From Oikopleura dioica (Eukaryota > Chordata > Appendicularia > Copelata > Oikopleuridae), in NCBI GenBank assembly GCA_907165135.1, contig OU015566.1, positions 7,362,157 to 7,426,156 on the forward strand: DNA of 64,000 nucleotides, given 5' to 3'. The notes beneath the pieces are model-generated. The model saw only the letters and a program-made list of their open reading frames with translations, was not told the origin of the DNA and searched no databases. Each line of letters opens with the position of its first letter. Position 1 is the stretch's first letter. This document shows, piece after piece, positions 10,307 to 22,371 of the stretch. Made by a program: the position numbers and the translations under genes.

Positions 10307-13300
10307 TTATGATTCAGCAGTGACATTGGCGACGTTGGTAAAAGGGGTGCGTTCCTTCTCGCCGTGCTCTTCTGCTCGTTTGGCGACCTCCTCCGGGTCG
10401 TTTTCCATGAGGACCAGTTTGGTACAGTCATGGGTCTTGTAGATGCCGATCAAGCGGCTGCAAAGACCAAACATTTGATTTCGCAGCGAGATGATGACGA
10501 ACTGCGCGTTTTTAGTTCGGTCCTAAGTGAACGAATTTATTATTCTCTTCCTTGATTTCTGAAAAACGTACCTTGATGTAATTCGCCACAATTGAGACGT
10601 TTTTAATATCAAGCGCGGCATCGATCTCGTCCATGACGTAGAGAGGCGTTGGTTTGTAATGATGGAGAGCGAATACCAACGATAGGGACGAGAGGGTTTT
10701 TTCTCCACCGGAAAGGTTCATGATCGTCTTCCAACTCTTTTTAGGAGGACGGACGGTGAAAACGACGCCTTCTTCGAATGGAGCAAGGGTGTTAACAAGC
10801 TTGAAAACGAGTAAGTTTTTCGAAATTCAAGTAAAAAGGATGTACCTCAAGTTCAGCATCACCTCCCATGGTGATCATCTGGTACATTTGCTTGACCTTT
10901 GCCGTAATGATCTCAAAGCCCTTTGTAAACTCTTAACAATAAAATATATAAACGGCAATATTTTTTGCGTAGTTACCATCTCGTCGCATTTTCATGAGAT
11001 CGTTTCGCATCTCTCGCTTTTTATTCCTCACATCGTTGATTTCATTGAACTCGTCTCGTCTAGCCGTGTAGACCTCATTCTTATCGCGGTACTCTTTCAT
11101 AGCGCTGAGATTCGGCCGCGCTAGAATAAGATAAATAAGTGGAGCGATAAATGGAACTTACATTCGTCAAGAGCCTTTTTAGTTTTCGAAGCTTGCTCGG
11201 AAACGGCATTTGTGTCGATTTCGGCGAGTTCTTCGTCGGGAATTGTTGGAATCGTAAGGTCCTCATCCTTTTCGCCAGTCGAAGTGAGCTTTAAATGCTT
11301 CAAGTTCTCAGTGGACTCCTTTATTTTCGTCTCGTAATGAACCAGCTTTGACTGGATATCATTCCGTTGCGCTAGAAAGCAGTTACAGATGAAAAAATTA
11401 ACAGTTTTCTACCTTGGATCTTTTTCAAGTCAGTGATCTTCGTCTCAATCGCCTTTTCGGAGTCAGCAACTTTGGCATCGATCTCTTTCTCAGTTTCAAG
11501 CGCGGCTCCAAGATGATCTTCTTCAATTCCAACAAGATCGTCTTTCATTTCTGCGTATCCAGCAGCAAGCTCGTCGACTTCTTTCGCGATCTCTTCCAGC
11601 CTGTTAGCTTTCTCTTCCTTTTCTTCTTTGAGTGTTTGAAGATTATCCTCAGCCTAGGAAAGGATACAAATCAGTCAGTAAGTTCTCTGAAATACCGTTT
11701 TCTGTTTTCGACTAGCTGTTTTGAGATCGTTAGCGAGCTTCAAGAGCTTCTTTTTTCCGTCTTTGATGGCATCTTTTGTCTTTTGCATCATCTTCTTGAT
11801 GCCCTCGACTTTTCCTTTGCCCATCGCCGTAATTTGTTTGTTGATTTCTTCTACTTCTTCTTGGACAGATTCCGCGGAAGCCTTGAATACATTCAGAACG
11901 AAGTTATCAGTCAGAAAGTTACCTTTGTGGCACCCCACTCGCACTCAGCATCCTTCACGGCATCTTGCAACTCATGAAGACGGCCAGACTCTGGTGTTGC
12001 ATCCTTTACTCGCTTTTGCTGATCCTTGATGCTTTTTGTCACCATCTCGATCTTTTTCAAAGCTGTATCGTACGCCGCACTGAGCTGCTGGAGCTCTGAC
12101 TGTAAAATTAGAGTTAGAAGTGATAATCCGACAGTTTATTTACCTTATTCTTGGCGATTTCTTTCGTCGTGCGAGCGATGAAGCCGTTTGCATCGCGAAT
12201 CTTTGAATCAAGATCTCGAAGTTCTTGTCGGAGATCATTCAAAGCTGTGTTCATTCCTTGAATCTCCTCTTCTGAAATCGTCTCCTTGCGAACATTAATC
12301 TGTGGCTTCTCTCCCATCGCTCCGGATTGCTTTCTGCTACCGCCACCAGTCATCGCACCGTGTGGCTCAACAAGAACACCGTCGAGGGAAACGGCTCGCT
12401 GGCGAGGTCCACAGTGGAACGCAAATTTCTCGGCTTCTTTTGAATCTCTTGCCACGAGAGTATTACCACACGCTTGGAAGAAGCAAGCCATCAAATCTTC
12501 TCTATCGCAGCGGATTTGATCGACGAGTCGTGGGCCGGGAAGGTTGAACTGGCTTGCTGGGACGAAAGGTTTAACCTTGTCGAGGGCGAAGAAGCTTACC
12601 GCCCCGACTCTGTCTCTCTTTATGTATTCCAAGATTTTCGTAGCATCTGCAGCTCGCTCGACAACGATGTATTCCATATTGCAAGAAGAGGAGAGCGCAA
12701 CATCATATCGCTGGTCGATACCACCAAGGTCCCCGAGTCGGCCGACAACACCAGGAACTTTTCCGGTTTTCTTCAAGTTCATGACGTACTCCTGCACCTT
12801 TCCTCGGCTTCGTCCACCGCCTTCTTCTGCCTGAGCGTCAGCCAGCTTCGAGCTGAGTTTTTCAATCTCGGATTGAATATTTGGCCGCTGATTCTTCATC
12901 TGCTCTACTTCTACTTGTCGCTCGCGCACGGCTTGTTCCATTTCTGGGATGCTGCTCTCAAGTTGCTCTTTCTTCTCCGTGTTGTCAGCGACAGTCTTTT
13001 CGGCGGCCTTGATCGATTCATGCATTTCATGCAGTTTATTCTTCTCACGATCATATTTTGCAGTGTACTCGTCGAGTACGGCTTTTTCCTGGTCGAGGAT
13101 TTGCTTCTTTTCGTTGACGGAGCTAAAAATGATTGAAAAACGTGCATTCGGGGACTTAAATACTTTTGAATTTCCAGAAGCTTCTTTTCCAAAGGAGCCT
13201 TTTGCTTTCGCAGATCCTTCGTTTTAGCTTCAACTTCCTCGATCGCCTTATCGTAGTCTTTCTTTTGATTCTGCTCGTCAATCTGCAGCTGTTCCAGCTT

Positions 13301-14599
13301 TTCGTTCAGCTCAATCGTCTCGTTCTCACACTTAGCCGGCATCTCTTGGAATTTTTCACGTTCTTCTCTTCTTTATCGAGCTCTTTTTCTAGCGCAGCTT
13401 GTCGCTTCTTTATATTTTTCTGCTCTTCTTTAAGTCCCTTTGCGTCTGCTTCGGATTTTGCGATTCCATCCTTCAGCTTTTCCATCGTTTCTCGAATTTT
13501 GACGAGCTTCTTTTTGATCTTTTTCTGCTCGACATAATGCCCTTATTTTTCGGTAAGTAAGAAATAATCATTCAAGAGCTTTTTACCTTTATTCTCGACC
13601 TTGTACGCCTTGATGTCATCTTCGATGAGGGCAAGTTGCTGCTCAAGAGTCTGTAATTCTTCTCGATCTCGCACAGTTTTTTGGTTGCACTGGTAAATTG
13701 TCGCTTGATGGATCTTGTTGATGTCAAGAATCATTTCATTCTTTTTGGTGATCCAGGCGACGCCAGCTTCATAATCGGGCTTGAGCTTGTTCATCTCCGT
13801 CTCGGCGATTTTCAAACGGCCTTCTCGCTGACCTCGGTGGTCGTTGAGCTGTTCTACTTGGTAACCGAGCTTGTCGATGAGTGGCTTTAGACGTGAAGAA
13901 CCGATGATGTCTTCCAAATACTCAAGCATGCCCTCTTCGTTTTTGTTGTCAGCTATAAAAAGAGTAACTTTGAGTGGAAGTCTTTGTTATACCTTTTGGT
14001 TTCATTTGTGAAATTTGCTCAACTTCGCCTTGTAAAATCAAGAATCGGTTGTGATCCAAGTCAATCCCCTTTGTTCTCAAGAATTTACCGACTTCTTTGA
14101 AGTTCGTCTTTCTCCCGTCGATGTGATAGCAGGACGAGTTATCTTTGAATGCAGTCCTGCTGACTGTGAATTCAGAGTTTGGGACGACATCGTATTCGTC
14201 TCCTTCGCGGTCGACGATCATGTGGAATTTGACAGACACAGTTGCTTGGCGAATATTTGGGAACTTGGTCGAGTTGTGGATCAGAACTGAGACTTTCTTC
14301 GATCTGATCTTCTGCGCTCGGTACCCAAAGACAAACAACATCGAGTCGATGACGTTTGACTTTCCTGAGCCATTAGGTCCGATGATTGACGTGAAGGCTT
14401 TGTGAAAAGGACCAATAACTTTTGTTCCAGCGTACGATTTAAAATTCTCGTTGACGATCTCTTTGATCATGAGTCGAGGGTCTCCCTCCGCGCCGACGCC
14501 GATTGCTGCTGGCTTTTCAGGGACAATGAGCTCGCTGCAGTCAACAAGCTCTTCGAGAGAGTACTGACGATCGAAGTTCTCATCGGGATCTGGAGCCAT
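10307..14599 (-). CDS. SMC4: SMC4, condensin ATPase subunit
   Basis: Start at 14599 (MAPDPDEN), 2 nt after a TTTCTTAG acceptor. About a dozen exons run to the stop at 10307. The N-terminal head has Walker A (IIGPNGSGKSNVIDSMLF) followed by FGYRAQKIRSKK and GIDLDHNRFLILQGEVEQI, a near-diagnostic SMC4 run. Then come a long coiled coil (about 13900-13050), the hinge (about 12850-12330, with VPGVVGRLGDLGGID, and HGAMTGGG at its end), the return coiled coil (about 12250-11100), and the C-terminal head with the ABC signature LSGGEKTLSSLSLVF and Walker B LYVMDEIDAALD (10720-10600). The last exon ends in TNVANVTAES. Known role: with SMC2 and non-SMC subunits it forms condensin I/II, which compacts mitotic chromosomes. 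Introns are about 40-50 nt. A short intergenic gap separates it from the E2-like gene downstream. Confidence 0.96.
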
Positions 14600-14799
14600 T
14601 TCTAAGAAAAGAAATTTTGAAATGGTTGGGTAAAAGATTTGTATTTTTGAAGTTACTGAATCACAATGTTCGTCAATGAAAATAATGATGAGGAAAATAG
14701 CTGATTGTCAGAGAATAGAGTTGAGTTCTTCTATCCGTAATCGACGGAGTATTTAATTTTGGCAGTAGCAAGAAAGAAAGAGTGGTATTTTACAGAATT

Positions 14800-16017
14800 C
14801 TAATCATTTTTGAGCGAATCTTTTACGATATCTGGCAGAACGGACAATTTTCTCGGTGGCTCGTCTCCAAGTGGGACGACGAAGTGTGTGAACTGCTCTG
14901 AGAGGGGGTACAAAAAGCGCATGGCATCCATGTTATTCTTAAGAATACAAGGTAAATTCAGATTCTAGAGAGGACTTCTTTGAATATGAAAGGTTGTGCG
15001 ACTGGGCCTTATTGTCCAGAATTGCCTCTCTAGCGAGTAAAAAATCTTATTAATAAATTTTGGCTCTTGCAACGGGCAAGGCCAAAATTGAGTTTGACCA
15101 AGGCGAAAACTGAAACCGTTAGTTTCGCGCAGTGTAGGTGGGAAAATCGCGCGCCCTTTGGGCGCGCTTGTCGAGGGCTTCATCGGGGCCGATGACTAGT
15201 CACTTAGGCTAACAAATACCTGAATTAGTCGACGCACATATTCATTTTCATATGCTTCGCGGGAATCTTTCACAGAATCGATTGTAGTAAGAATCTTTCC
15301 CTAAATAATTTCTGAAGATTTTTTGATAACTGATTAAATCTACCATTTTTTCGAGCTGAAATGTCCATGATCGCATCGAATTTGCCAATTCTAGTGTCAT
15401 TTCTCCAAGATCGCAGCCAGTTGGTTCCTCTTTGTCTTCGTATCCGTCGTTTTCTATGAGCGCTCGATCTTTTGGATCCATGTTTTTCACGCTTGATTCT
15501 TGTAAAAAAAATTGACGAAACACTCACATAACCAATTTTACCTATGCATGCATTGAAATTTTTCTGCAAAAGGATGCAATTTCGTAGAAGGGTTTTTGAC
15601 GTCAAAGCGTTTCGCTTTCTTATTTCATTCATTTCAGCAGACGATCGCTGGCGTTTCAAACGATGTGGGAATTTGAGATCAAGTTTGAGCTCCGTCTCGC
15701 CATTCGTCAAAAAGTGAATTTCTTCCGCTCCATTATCCAGGACTTCATCATCTTTGATCAAAATCAAGTCCGAGGCTTTCTGCGGCCTGCCCCGTTTCTC
15801 AAGCTCTAAATGTCAAATTGACTGAAAGAGGGACAGGTAGGAACATACCGGCGAGAATATTTTGTTTGATGAAATCGACGTTGTCATCTCCGGCAATTTC
15901 AAACACAATCGGATCGAGATTCGAGCTAATGGTGACTTTTATTGACCTCTGATCAACAGGGATGCTCTCTTCGTTGTTTTCATGTTTACTCATTAAAACA
16001 TCGCCGTTTTCGCTCAT
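14800..16017 (-). CDS. Unknown conserved-looking protein with N-terminal ubiquitin-like-fold segment
   Basis: Start at 16017 (MSENGDVLMSKHEN), 1 nt after a GTTTAG acceptor. The N-terminal part (KVTISSNLDPIVFEIAG, then LILIKDDEVLDNGAEEIHFL and ELKLDL) alternates short strands and a helix like a ubiquitin-fold domain. The middle is basic (RLKRQRSSAEMNEIRKRNAL). The C-terminal half is helical and acidic: GEMTLELANSMRSWTFQLEK, then YVRRLIQNNMDAMRFLYPL across an intron of about 275 bp (15220-14945), ending VKDSLKND. I do not recognise the family with certainty. The long intron holds two perfect hairpins near 15145-15190 (GCGCGCCC-TTT-GGGCGCGC and TCATCGG-GG-CCGATGA). It lies about 200 bp upstream of SMC4 on the same strand. 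Confidence 0.7.
15140..15190. repeat. Twin hairpins within an intron
   Basis: An 8-bp perfect stem GCGCGCCC / GGGCGCGC with a TTT loop is followed within 20 nt by a 7-bp stem TCATCGG / CCGATGA with a GG loop. The base composition is far more G/C-rich than the surrounding intron. They may be part of a small mobile or RNA structure; no boundaries were found. Confidence 0.55.
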
Positions 16018-16317
16018 CCTAAACGATGCAAATTTGAGTTTGAAATAGAAAATGGAATCTGCGGACACATGTATTGAACGTGAAGAAATAAGAAGATAAT
16101 TAGCAGGAAAGTGCATCAATGAAATAAAGTTCGAGTTTAAAGTAGGTAAGGATTTTTGTTTCAATTCGTTTTTGTTGTATCGGAGTAAATTCGCAGTTTA
16201 AACTGTCTTAAACAAGAAAGATATACATGTGTTTCAGTTCACCAAGCGTTGCTTTAGCGAGAAGAGCAGGCCTGTCCACCAATCATTCCTGAAAGAATAT
16301 TGATTGGGAAAGTGTTT
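16018..16317. other. Intergenic, no feature seen
   Basis: About 300 bp between the 3' end of the TMEM68-like gene and the start of its downstream neighbour. It probably contains the untranslated ends; nothing else is visible. Confidence 0.5.
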
Positions 16318-18194
16318 TCAGAAAGATGAGAACCTGTAACATTGGTGCTTTTTTATTAAATCTTCGATCGCATATTGAGTTTCCATTCGAATTTCATCAA
16401 CTGTTTTTCCAATCGTTTCTTGTAATAAAAGAATTAATGAAACCGGCAGAAAATGATAGCTTAAACAGGTTTTTTTTAAGACTGCTCCTCAACTGTGGAG
16501 CGGTTTTGAGTATCTTAGAGTCCAGATATTTTAATTATCTCTTTTGCAACAAGTAGGGGAGGGTCCATAGTGTGTTAAATAAGCTTTTGGTGTCCTCATC
16601 TGAATCGGTGGTGGAGCAATGACGTCAGCATTCCGAAATTCTGGCTCTTTTATAGACGGCAACCAAAAATCGAAAAATGGTAAAAAGCGATAGACTTTTG
16701 TTCTAATCGAGCAGATGTCTTCCGCATATGGGTAAAAAGTATTTTTGATTATTTTTGGTGTTAGCACCAATGTTGGTGGTGGAGAAATGAGGTCATCGTC
16801 AATTTTTTCCTATGATTTAAGTGTATTTTTGACTATCTGGTTACTCCACCACCACTGATGGTGCTGACACCAAATCCTTATTTAACACACTACAGACCTT
16901 TTTGAACAAGGTCCAAAAGAGAGAATCAAAATATCTTGACTTTAAGGTACTCAAAACCGCTCCACAGTTGAGGAGCAGTCTTAAAAAAAACCTGTTTTAC
17001 CGATTGGATCGCCGATGTAAGTCTTCAGCTTGACCGGAAAGCCGCCGAATAAAAGAGAAATAGGAAGTCTTGTGTACTCATAGAGCCTTCGCATTGTTGC
17101 ACCTTTGAATCTGTCGGGGAAGTCGAACGCTTGGCGAACGTTTTCAGTAAACATGGGGACTATTGGTACTTGAGCTGCTGAAGCGCATTTGGCAAATCCA
17201 TCACGTTTTCCCTTCAAAAGATTTTAGGAAAACTGCTTCAATTTCTGTTCATTACCCAAATTTGCTGGTAGTGTTTTGAATGGAGCGCTTCTCGAACGCC
17301 ACCAGGAGACACAATGACGATTTCCCCATCGCTGAGGAGCTCTTCCAGACGGCTTCGAGGACCGTAAGTAGCTCCGAACGCGTCTAACAAGAGTCGAAAG
17401 CCTGGTAGCTTGAACATGAAGTGGTCAACGACGGGGCGAAGAGCGATGGAATGGTTGACATGCGACCAGGAGTTGAGGTAGTAAACGTCGATTGGTAATG
17501 CGCCGTGGTAGTAGACAATCAGCAGCCCCTGAGATAAAAATAAGTTGAGTAAAATAGAGTTTGACACTTAGGGGTTTTTTTACTCTCTAGGACTGCATGG
17601 AGCGAACTTCCCTAGTAAAACGATTACGGACGAAAATACCTTGTTTTGTTGCTGAAGCTTGATTATATTTTCAAAGCCGATGACTTCATAAGAATGCCAG
17701 AGGCGAGCGTGAACCGACCAGCAGTAACAAATGACATTGACGAACTTTCGAAGCGGGGTATCATCCCTTCGGACGACGTTGAGAAGCTGGCCCCGATGCC
17801 AGCGGTAAAGATGAAGAGCAAGAACGGATAAATAAATGTAGATGATAAACAATGCAGGAAGAATTATGTAGAGAATAAGGAAGGAGTTCATCACATAGTT
17901 GCGGATGTCGAGTATCTTTAGGCGCTCTATAAATCGGTAAATTTCGAGAGATTTCGGAAATGCCCATGTGGCGAAGAGGATGATTAATGCGATTTCTGTT
18001 TTATAAATCATCCGCTTAAAACTAAAACTAATTGGAAATCCAACGGTCTAGTGATCTTATTCTAGAAGTTACTTACCAGCACGGGCAAAGAGCCAGTCGA
18101 AGAATCCGGTAAATTTGTCGACCGACAAAACGGCGATGGTCGACACCCATGGCCAGAATTCGTAGAAAACTTCAGCGCATATCTTTCCGGACAT
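16318..18194 (-). CDS. TMEM68: TMEM68-like membrane acyltransferase (PlsC/LPLAT superfamily)
   Basis: Start at 18194 (MSGKICAEVFYEFWPWV), with an AACAG acceptor just upstream. Exon 1 splices (GTAAGT...AAAACAG) to EIALIILFATWAF. Two membrane segments follow (IALIILFATWAF and SFLILYIILPALFIIYIYL), then WHSYEVIGFEN and the acyltransferase motif I region YYHGALPIDVYYL, which is characteristic of TMEM68. Next are VSPGGVREAL (the glycerol-phosphate-binding motif), VPIVPMFTENVR, and FPVKLKTYIGDPI. The last exon (16418-16318) gives ETIGKTVDEIRME and ends HQCYRFSSF. Known role of the family: ER acyltransferase/triacylglycerol synthase. The last intron (16419-17000, 582 nt) is enlarged by an inserted MITE. 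All other introns are short. The assignment is strong from the HGALPID context. Confidence 0.87.
16464..16996. mobile_element. MITE with long inverted repeats and TTA duplication, inside a TMEM68 intron at the 5' splice site
   Basis: The ends AACAGGTTTTTTTTAAGACT and its reverse complement pair across the element. The repeat includes a shared CTCCTCAACTGTGGAGCGG block and extends over roughly 90-110 bp. TTA flanks both sides (16461-16463 and 16997-16999). Deleting the element and one TTA leaves a 46-nt GTAAGC...ACAAG intron, so it landed in the GTAAG donor of a pre-existing intron; the duplicated TAA recreates GTAA at the splice site. No coding capacity. The internal sequence has repeated GGTGGTGGAG...ATGA blocks. 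Confidence 0.85.
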
Positions 18195-18333
18195 ACTGTT
18201 TCTTTTTCATATCAAATGGAACATCCCATTTCGACTTTCTCTAAAAACAGAAATTTGCTAAAACCGATGTTTTCGAAAGATTCAGACAAAAGTTGATGAA
18301 CATAAAGGGCAGTTTCTGATATTGAAAAGGGGA

Positions 18334-20145
18334 CTAGTCGAATGTTCTCTTTCTCGTATTGCCGCCGAACTTTTTCTTTTTAAAAGCCACAGGCTATAGA
18401 AAATGATTAAAATGGTAATCCTTATTCAATCCTACCTCAACTTTGCCTGTTTCATCGCCGACTGAGATGATTTCGGCCTGTTTCTCGCCCCCTACTTTGA
18501 ATCTTTCGTCTTTATACGTAAAGCCTTTATATTTGTCCTCATCGTTAGCTTCTTGTTCGTAAAACGCATCTGCCTCTGGAGGAAGACCGAGACTTTCTGC
18601 AGTTTCTTGCTTTACTTCCTCATGGACCTCTTCAGTTTTCTTTGGAACCCAAGTACCGTAAGCTACGTCGTTGGATCGTTTACTGCCGGCTTTTGCATCA
18701 TCAGCGCCCTATAATTTTAGTACATCTTTGTATTTATAATTCTGAAATATCCTTACCTTCCAAGAAAGCGTCTTCGCAAAAGCAGAATTACTCTTCAGCC
18801 CGGCTGTTGTCGAATTCGAGGTATTATTCGTTCCTGCGCTCGATTTGAACAGGCCCTTGCCGGATTTTTTGAAGGAAGGCTAAATTATTCATTCTTGAGA
18901 GGCTCATGAAAATGATGAAGAGTCAGTCAGACTGACAGTGACAGCGAATGACCAGTGAACTCACCTTGCTGATTTTGACATTTGATGCTCCTTCAGCAGC
19001 CGCGCTTTCGATAGATTTCTGCTTGCACTCCCACATCTAAGATTATTTTTAGTTTGAGGCTTTGTCGGACATTAACCCCTATAAGCGAAGCAGTCTAAAA
19101 ACCCCCTTAGACGAAGTGTACAATTTTTGTTTATTTGGCCTTCTTCTTGAGATAATCTCCTGAAAATCACAGATTATACAAAAACGAACATTCTCTTTCA
19201 AACTGCACTTTTAAATTTCTAAAAAAACTATACTACGCACTAGAATTTGTTTTTCTTATATGATTAATTATGTTGAAATTATTAAAAATCTTCATCCAAT
19301 CTTTTCAAAGATCCCAGATTCGAATTCTCCATACTTAAAAACCTGTAAATAAGTTAAAAGTAATAGCTCAGAGACGCCTAAAAGATAAATAGAATTTTTT
19401 GTTCCTTTGAAGCGCGCAGGTGGAGGTGAGAAAAACGGTGCTCACGCAGTACTCGTGGGTCTTATCAGGCTGAAACTTTTTAGGGAGGTGCGTAATGCGT
19501 GTGGAAATACTCATTTAAGTTTTCAGATCGTTCCGATTTACCAGTTCTGTTTGGCAGGCGATAATAACCCGAAATCGACAAAAATTGTACACTTCGTTTA
19601 TAGGGGTTAATTTACCGGCGGCGGTTTCCATCTAGTTTCTCTGGTCTTCGAGTTCCAGTAGTAAATATTCCCACTAGAATCTTTCGCTTCATGCCAATCC
19701 TTGGCCTCTTCTTTTTGTTTCTCTTTTTCTCTCTCAGCTTCGAGTTGTTTTTCTTCATCGCGTCTTTGCCGTTTCAGACTTTTTGCAGTGACCCCTGCTT
19801 CTCGCAGATCTCGTTTATACGCCTCCTAGAAAGGTGATTTAATTTACTACAGAAATTCTGTAACAGAATTTCAATATCCTCTTACTCTAGCAGCTCTGTC
19901 AGCTTCAGCCAAATAGCACTCGATTTTGTCCTGCTCCTTGGCATTGAATTCGGAGATCTTTCTGATGGACGCTAGCGCCTTGGTCTTGAGCTCCTGATGC
20001 TTCGATCCCCTGCAGGAAAAGGGAATAAAAAGTTAAAGATAACAGATTACCTCTCATGAGTTTCCTTCTCTACTTTATTGTCCGCATACCAGCATTTACA
20101 AAACTCACAATAGACTCGCCCCTGCGAGACCCAGAATTCCGACAT
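18334..20145 (-). CDS. WBP4: WBP4/FBP21, spliceosome-associated U1-type zinc-finger and WW-domain protein
   Basis: Start at 20145 (MSEFWVSQGRVYCEFCKCWY), directly after a TTTTTTTCAG acceptor. The N-terminus is a U1C/matrin-type C2H2 zinc finger (CEFCKCWYAD...HERGSKHQE) in the WBP4 arrangement. A Lys/Glu-rich helix (EAYKRDLREAG, KRQRRDEEKQLEAERE) follows, then one WW domain, WHEAKDSSGNIYYWNSKT, completed by RWKPPP. Later exons are low complexity and acidic and end in AFKKKKFGGNTRKRTFD, matching the FKKR C-terminus of WBP4. Known role: component of the precatalytic spliceosome that binds Pro-rich splicing factors. One WW domain is seen rather than the two of vertebrate WBP4. The intron right after the WW domain (about 19036-19616) carries a piggyBac-like element. 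Confidence 0.9.
19076..19606. mobile_element. piggyBac-like MITE (TTAA duplication) in a WBP4 intron
   Basis: TTAA at 19072-19075 and 19607-19610 flanks an element with terminal inverted repeats beginning CCCCTATAA.CGAAG and continuing TGTACAATTTTTGT. The left arm has an extra block of about 26 nt (CAGTCTAAAAACCCCCTTAG) inside the repeat. TTAA duplication plus a CCC-starting inverted repeat is the piggyBac hallmark. No transposase reading frame. It sits about 6 nt from the GTAAAT donor of the host intron. Confidence 0.85.
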
Positions 20146-20386
20146 CTGAAAAAAATAAACATCATTTTTTCAAGTCTTATGACCAGAAAAACAGTCGAAG
20201 AACGAATTTTTAGAGGAAAATGAGCTGGACCTTAGAGCGACGACTCTGATTGGCTGAAAAAAGAGGCGCTCAATTTAAAATGAAGTCCAGCGCGCGAGAA
20301 AATTTTTAATTTTTGAAGCAGGAAAATGAGTTTATTTCAGTATTTCATAAAGGAACAGAAAAAGGCCGGAGGTACAGTAAAGGTGA

Positions 20387-20653
20387 CTAAAAGAACTTTC
20401 CGGTATTGGGAGGAACGATTTTCGGCTTAGTAAGGTTTCGGAAATACGGGAACTTGTTCGTTTTGTCCGTTGATTCATTCAGGAGGGTCTGGAACTTTTG
20501 AGCTTCACGCTGGTAATCTCTGAATAAATTGGATTATTGAAATTTTCTTGAGCTTTTTTTTGTCAATTACCGATTCTGGGCAGCAGATCTGGTCCTCTGA
20601 AGAAGCTGCTGTGAAATTCCAAAATTTTGTTTCAAAGTTTTTTGCACAAACAT
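20387..20653 (-). CDS. Small mitochondrial-type protein of 71 residues, unrecognised
   Basis: Two exons, 20653-20571 and 20519-20387, split by a 51-nt GT-AG intron (GTAATTG...TTATTCAG). The product starts MFVQKTLKQNFGISQQLLQR, an amphipathic basic helix like a mitochondrial presequence. It continues RDYQREAQKFQTLLNESTDK and ends KPKIVPPNTGKFF. The size and start suggest a small mitochondrial complex subunit or assembly factor, but I cannot name it. It is the first gene of the minus-strand cluster, 240 bp upstream of WBP4. Confidence 0.62.
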
Positions 20654-21679
20654 TTTTTCAAGAATTCTCTTTTTTTGGCGACAGGAAATTGGCTTTTTGG
20701 TAACTGAAAAATGGACACGAAGAATTTATCAGCGGATCTCAAGATCGTGCAGTAACAACTGATTGTTACGTAAGAAGCAGCTGATGACGATCTTTCTTCT
20801 CGACCAGGGGTGGATATTTTGATATCAAACCAGTTTTTCAAAACTGTCGAATCATTTATTTCATCGTTTCAAAATTTGAAATTTCAATTGAAATTGCAGG
20901 AAAAAGCCGATGCAATGACTGAAATCTATTGAAAATGAAAAAAAAGCGTTTTCAAAAGATAAAGCTTCGTGCGGAGTTTTGAAATGAATTTGAAACTGCA
21001 ATAATTGACATTTCAATCAGTTTTTCTTGTTTAGCGACTTGAAAGGAATTTGAAAAATGAAATTGAAAAAATGAATCGTTGCAAATTTGAAGAAGGCGCA
21101 AAAGGAAAAACTCAGCGCGCCTGCCATCCCTTTTTGACTCCCGCATTTCCAAAAATCCCGTATTTTTAAAATCCTAAATTTATGAAAATCCCGTACTTCT
21201 CAAATTGGCGATCGGAAATCGCCAATTTAGGATTCTGCCGATTCAGGATGATGGGAAATGCGAGATTTTTTTCTTTTGAGTTAGTTGCTTTACCAAATTT
21301 TCATTGATTGATCATATAACTTTATTTTCTTGGCTTCTCCACAGCCAATCCCGGCTTCACCAACTTTCATCCCGGCTTCAATAACTTCGATCCTCGCTAT
21401 ACATACGTGAATACTGGTGGCTCAAGCAACAATTCGAGCGTCACTTTCTTCAATCCTAGCTTCTCAGATGCCAGTCCCGGCTTCTCAGTTCTCTATAATT
21501 GCTTCTTGAATGTAGATCATGGCTTCTCCAAGATTAGATTGACGTTGGTAAAACCTAGATTGAAACTAATGAAGCCTGGATTGACGTCGAAGAACCTGGG
21601 ATTGAAATTAGAGAAGCTATGATTGAACTCGATGAAGCTAGGATTGAAGAAATTAGGGTTCCAATTTTCGTCGAAAGAA

Positions 21680-22095
21680 TGTTGAGCTGAGCGAACGGCT
21701 GAGCGGTCGACCGCTTAAAATTTTTGAGCGGAGCGAGCGGTTGAGCTTTTGACAAAAACAGCCGTGAGCTGAACGAGCAGACTTTGAGCAAAAAGACTGT
21801 AAGCAGTGTATTTTTTCCCTCAAAAAATACTTTTTCAGTTTTTATTTTGAGTATCGACTAGTGTCGGACATAAATTTCCCAAATGCGGCTGAAGAGTGTA
21901 AAGAATCTGTAAGAAGTGTTTTGACCAATTATTTCTAATAATTTCTTTTATTATTTTCTTCATTTACTCACCAAAAACACTAAAGAAAGTATTGACTTAC
22001 CGCTCAACCGCTCACTGATCTCAAGTTGAGCGAGCGGCTGAGCGGTCTTAAGAAATGACGGTAGTGCTGAGCGAGCTGACGGGCCGCTCATTCCT
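21680..22095. repeat. GAGCGGCTGAGCGG-type degenerate repeat
   Basis: Two clusters, around 21685-21800 and 22005-22095, of GAGCGAGCGGCTGAGCGGTC variants in both orientations, inside the large hAT-like element. They resemble the repeat at the left end of the window. Confidence 0.6.
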
Positions 22096-22119
22096 TAACC
22101 TTTCGACGACAAACGAGAA

Positions 22120-22362
22120 TTTCCCGCACCGACGACAATGTGTCATATGACACATCTCCTTTACTGGCCTCTAGAGGCGATTATAGAAACCAAAATTAGA
22201 CTCTGGAGTCTGGAACAAAACTCAAGCCTCAACTTTAACCCGAACTCGAACCGAAATCCCCCAAAAATGTATAATTTTGCCGGCGGAAGATATCTTACCG
22301 ACGACAATGTGTCGTATATGAAACATAGCCTCTACCGCCTTCTAGAGGCCATTTTATAGGCC
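22120..22362. repeat. Diverged direct repeat with TCTAGAGGC palindrome
   Basis: The block CGACGACAATGTGTC..., then a CCTCTAGAGGC-like palindrome, occurs at about 22131-22183 and again at about 22300-22358. They are diverged copies in the same orientation, inside the hAT-like element. The second has GCCTTCTAGAGGCC. Confidence 0.6.
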
Positions 22363-22371
22363 GAACTCCGT

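Noticed and set aside
21407-21622. Open frame with FNPSFSDASPGF-like repeats in the large hAT element
   Set aside because: Derived from short GGCTTCTC-type tandem units; no transposase motifs and not continued in any neighbouring frame.
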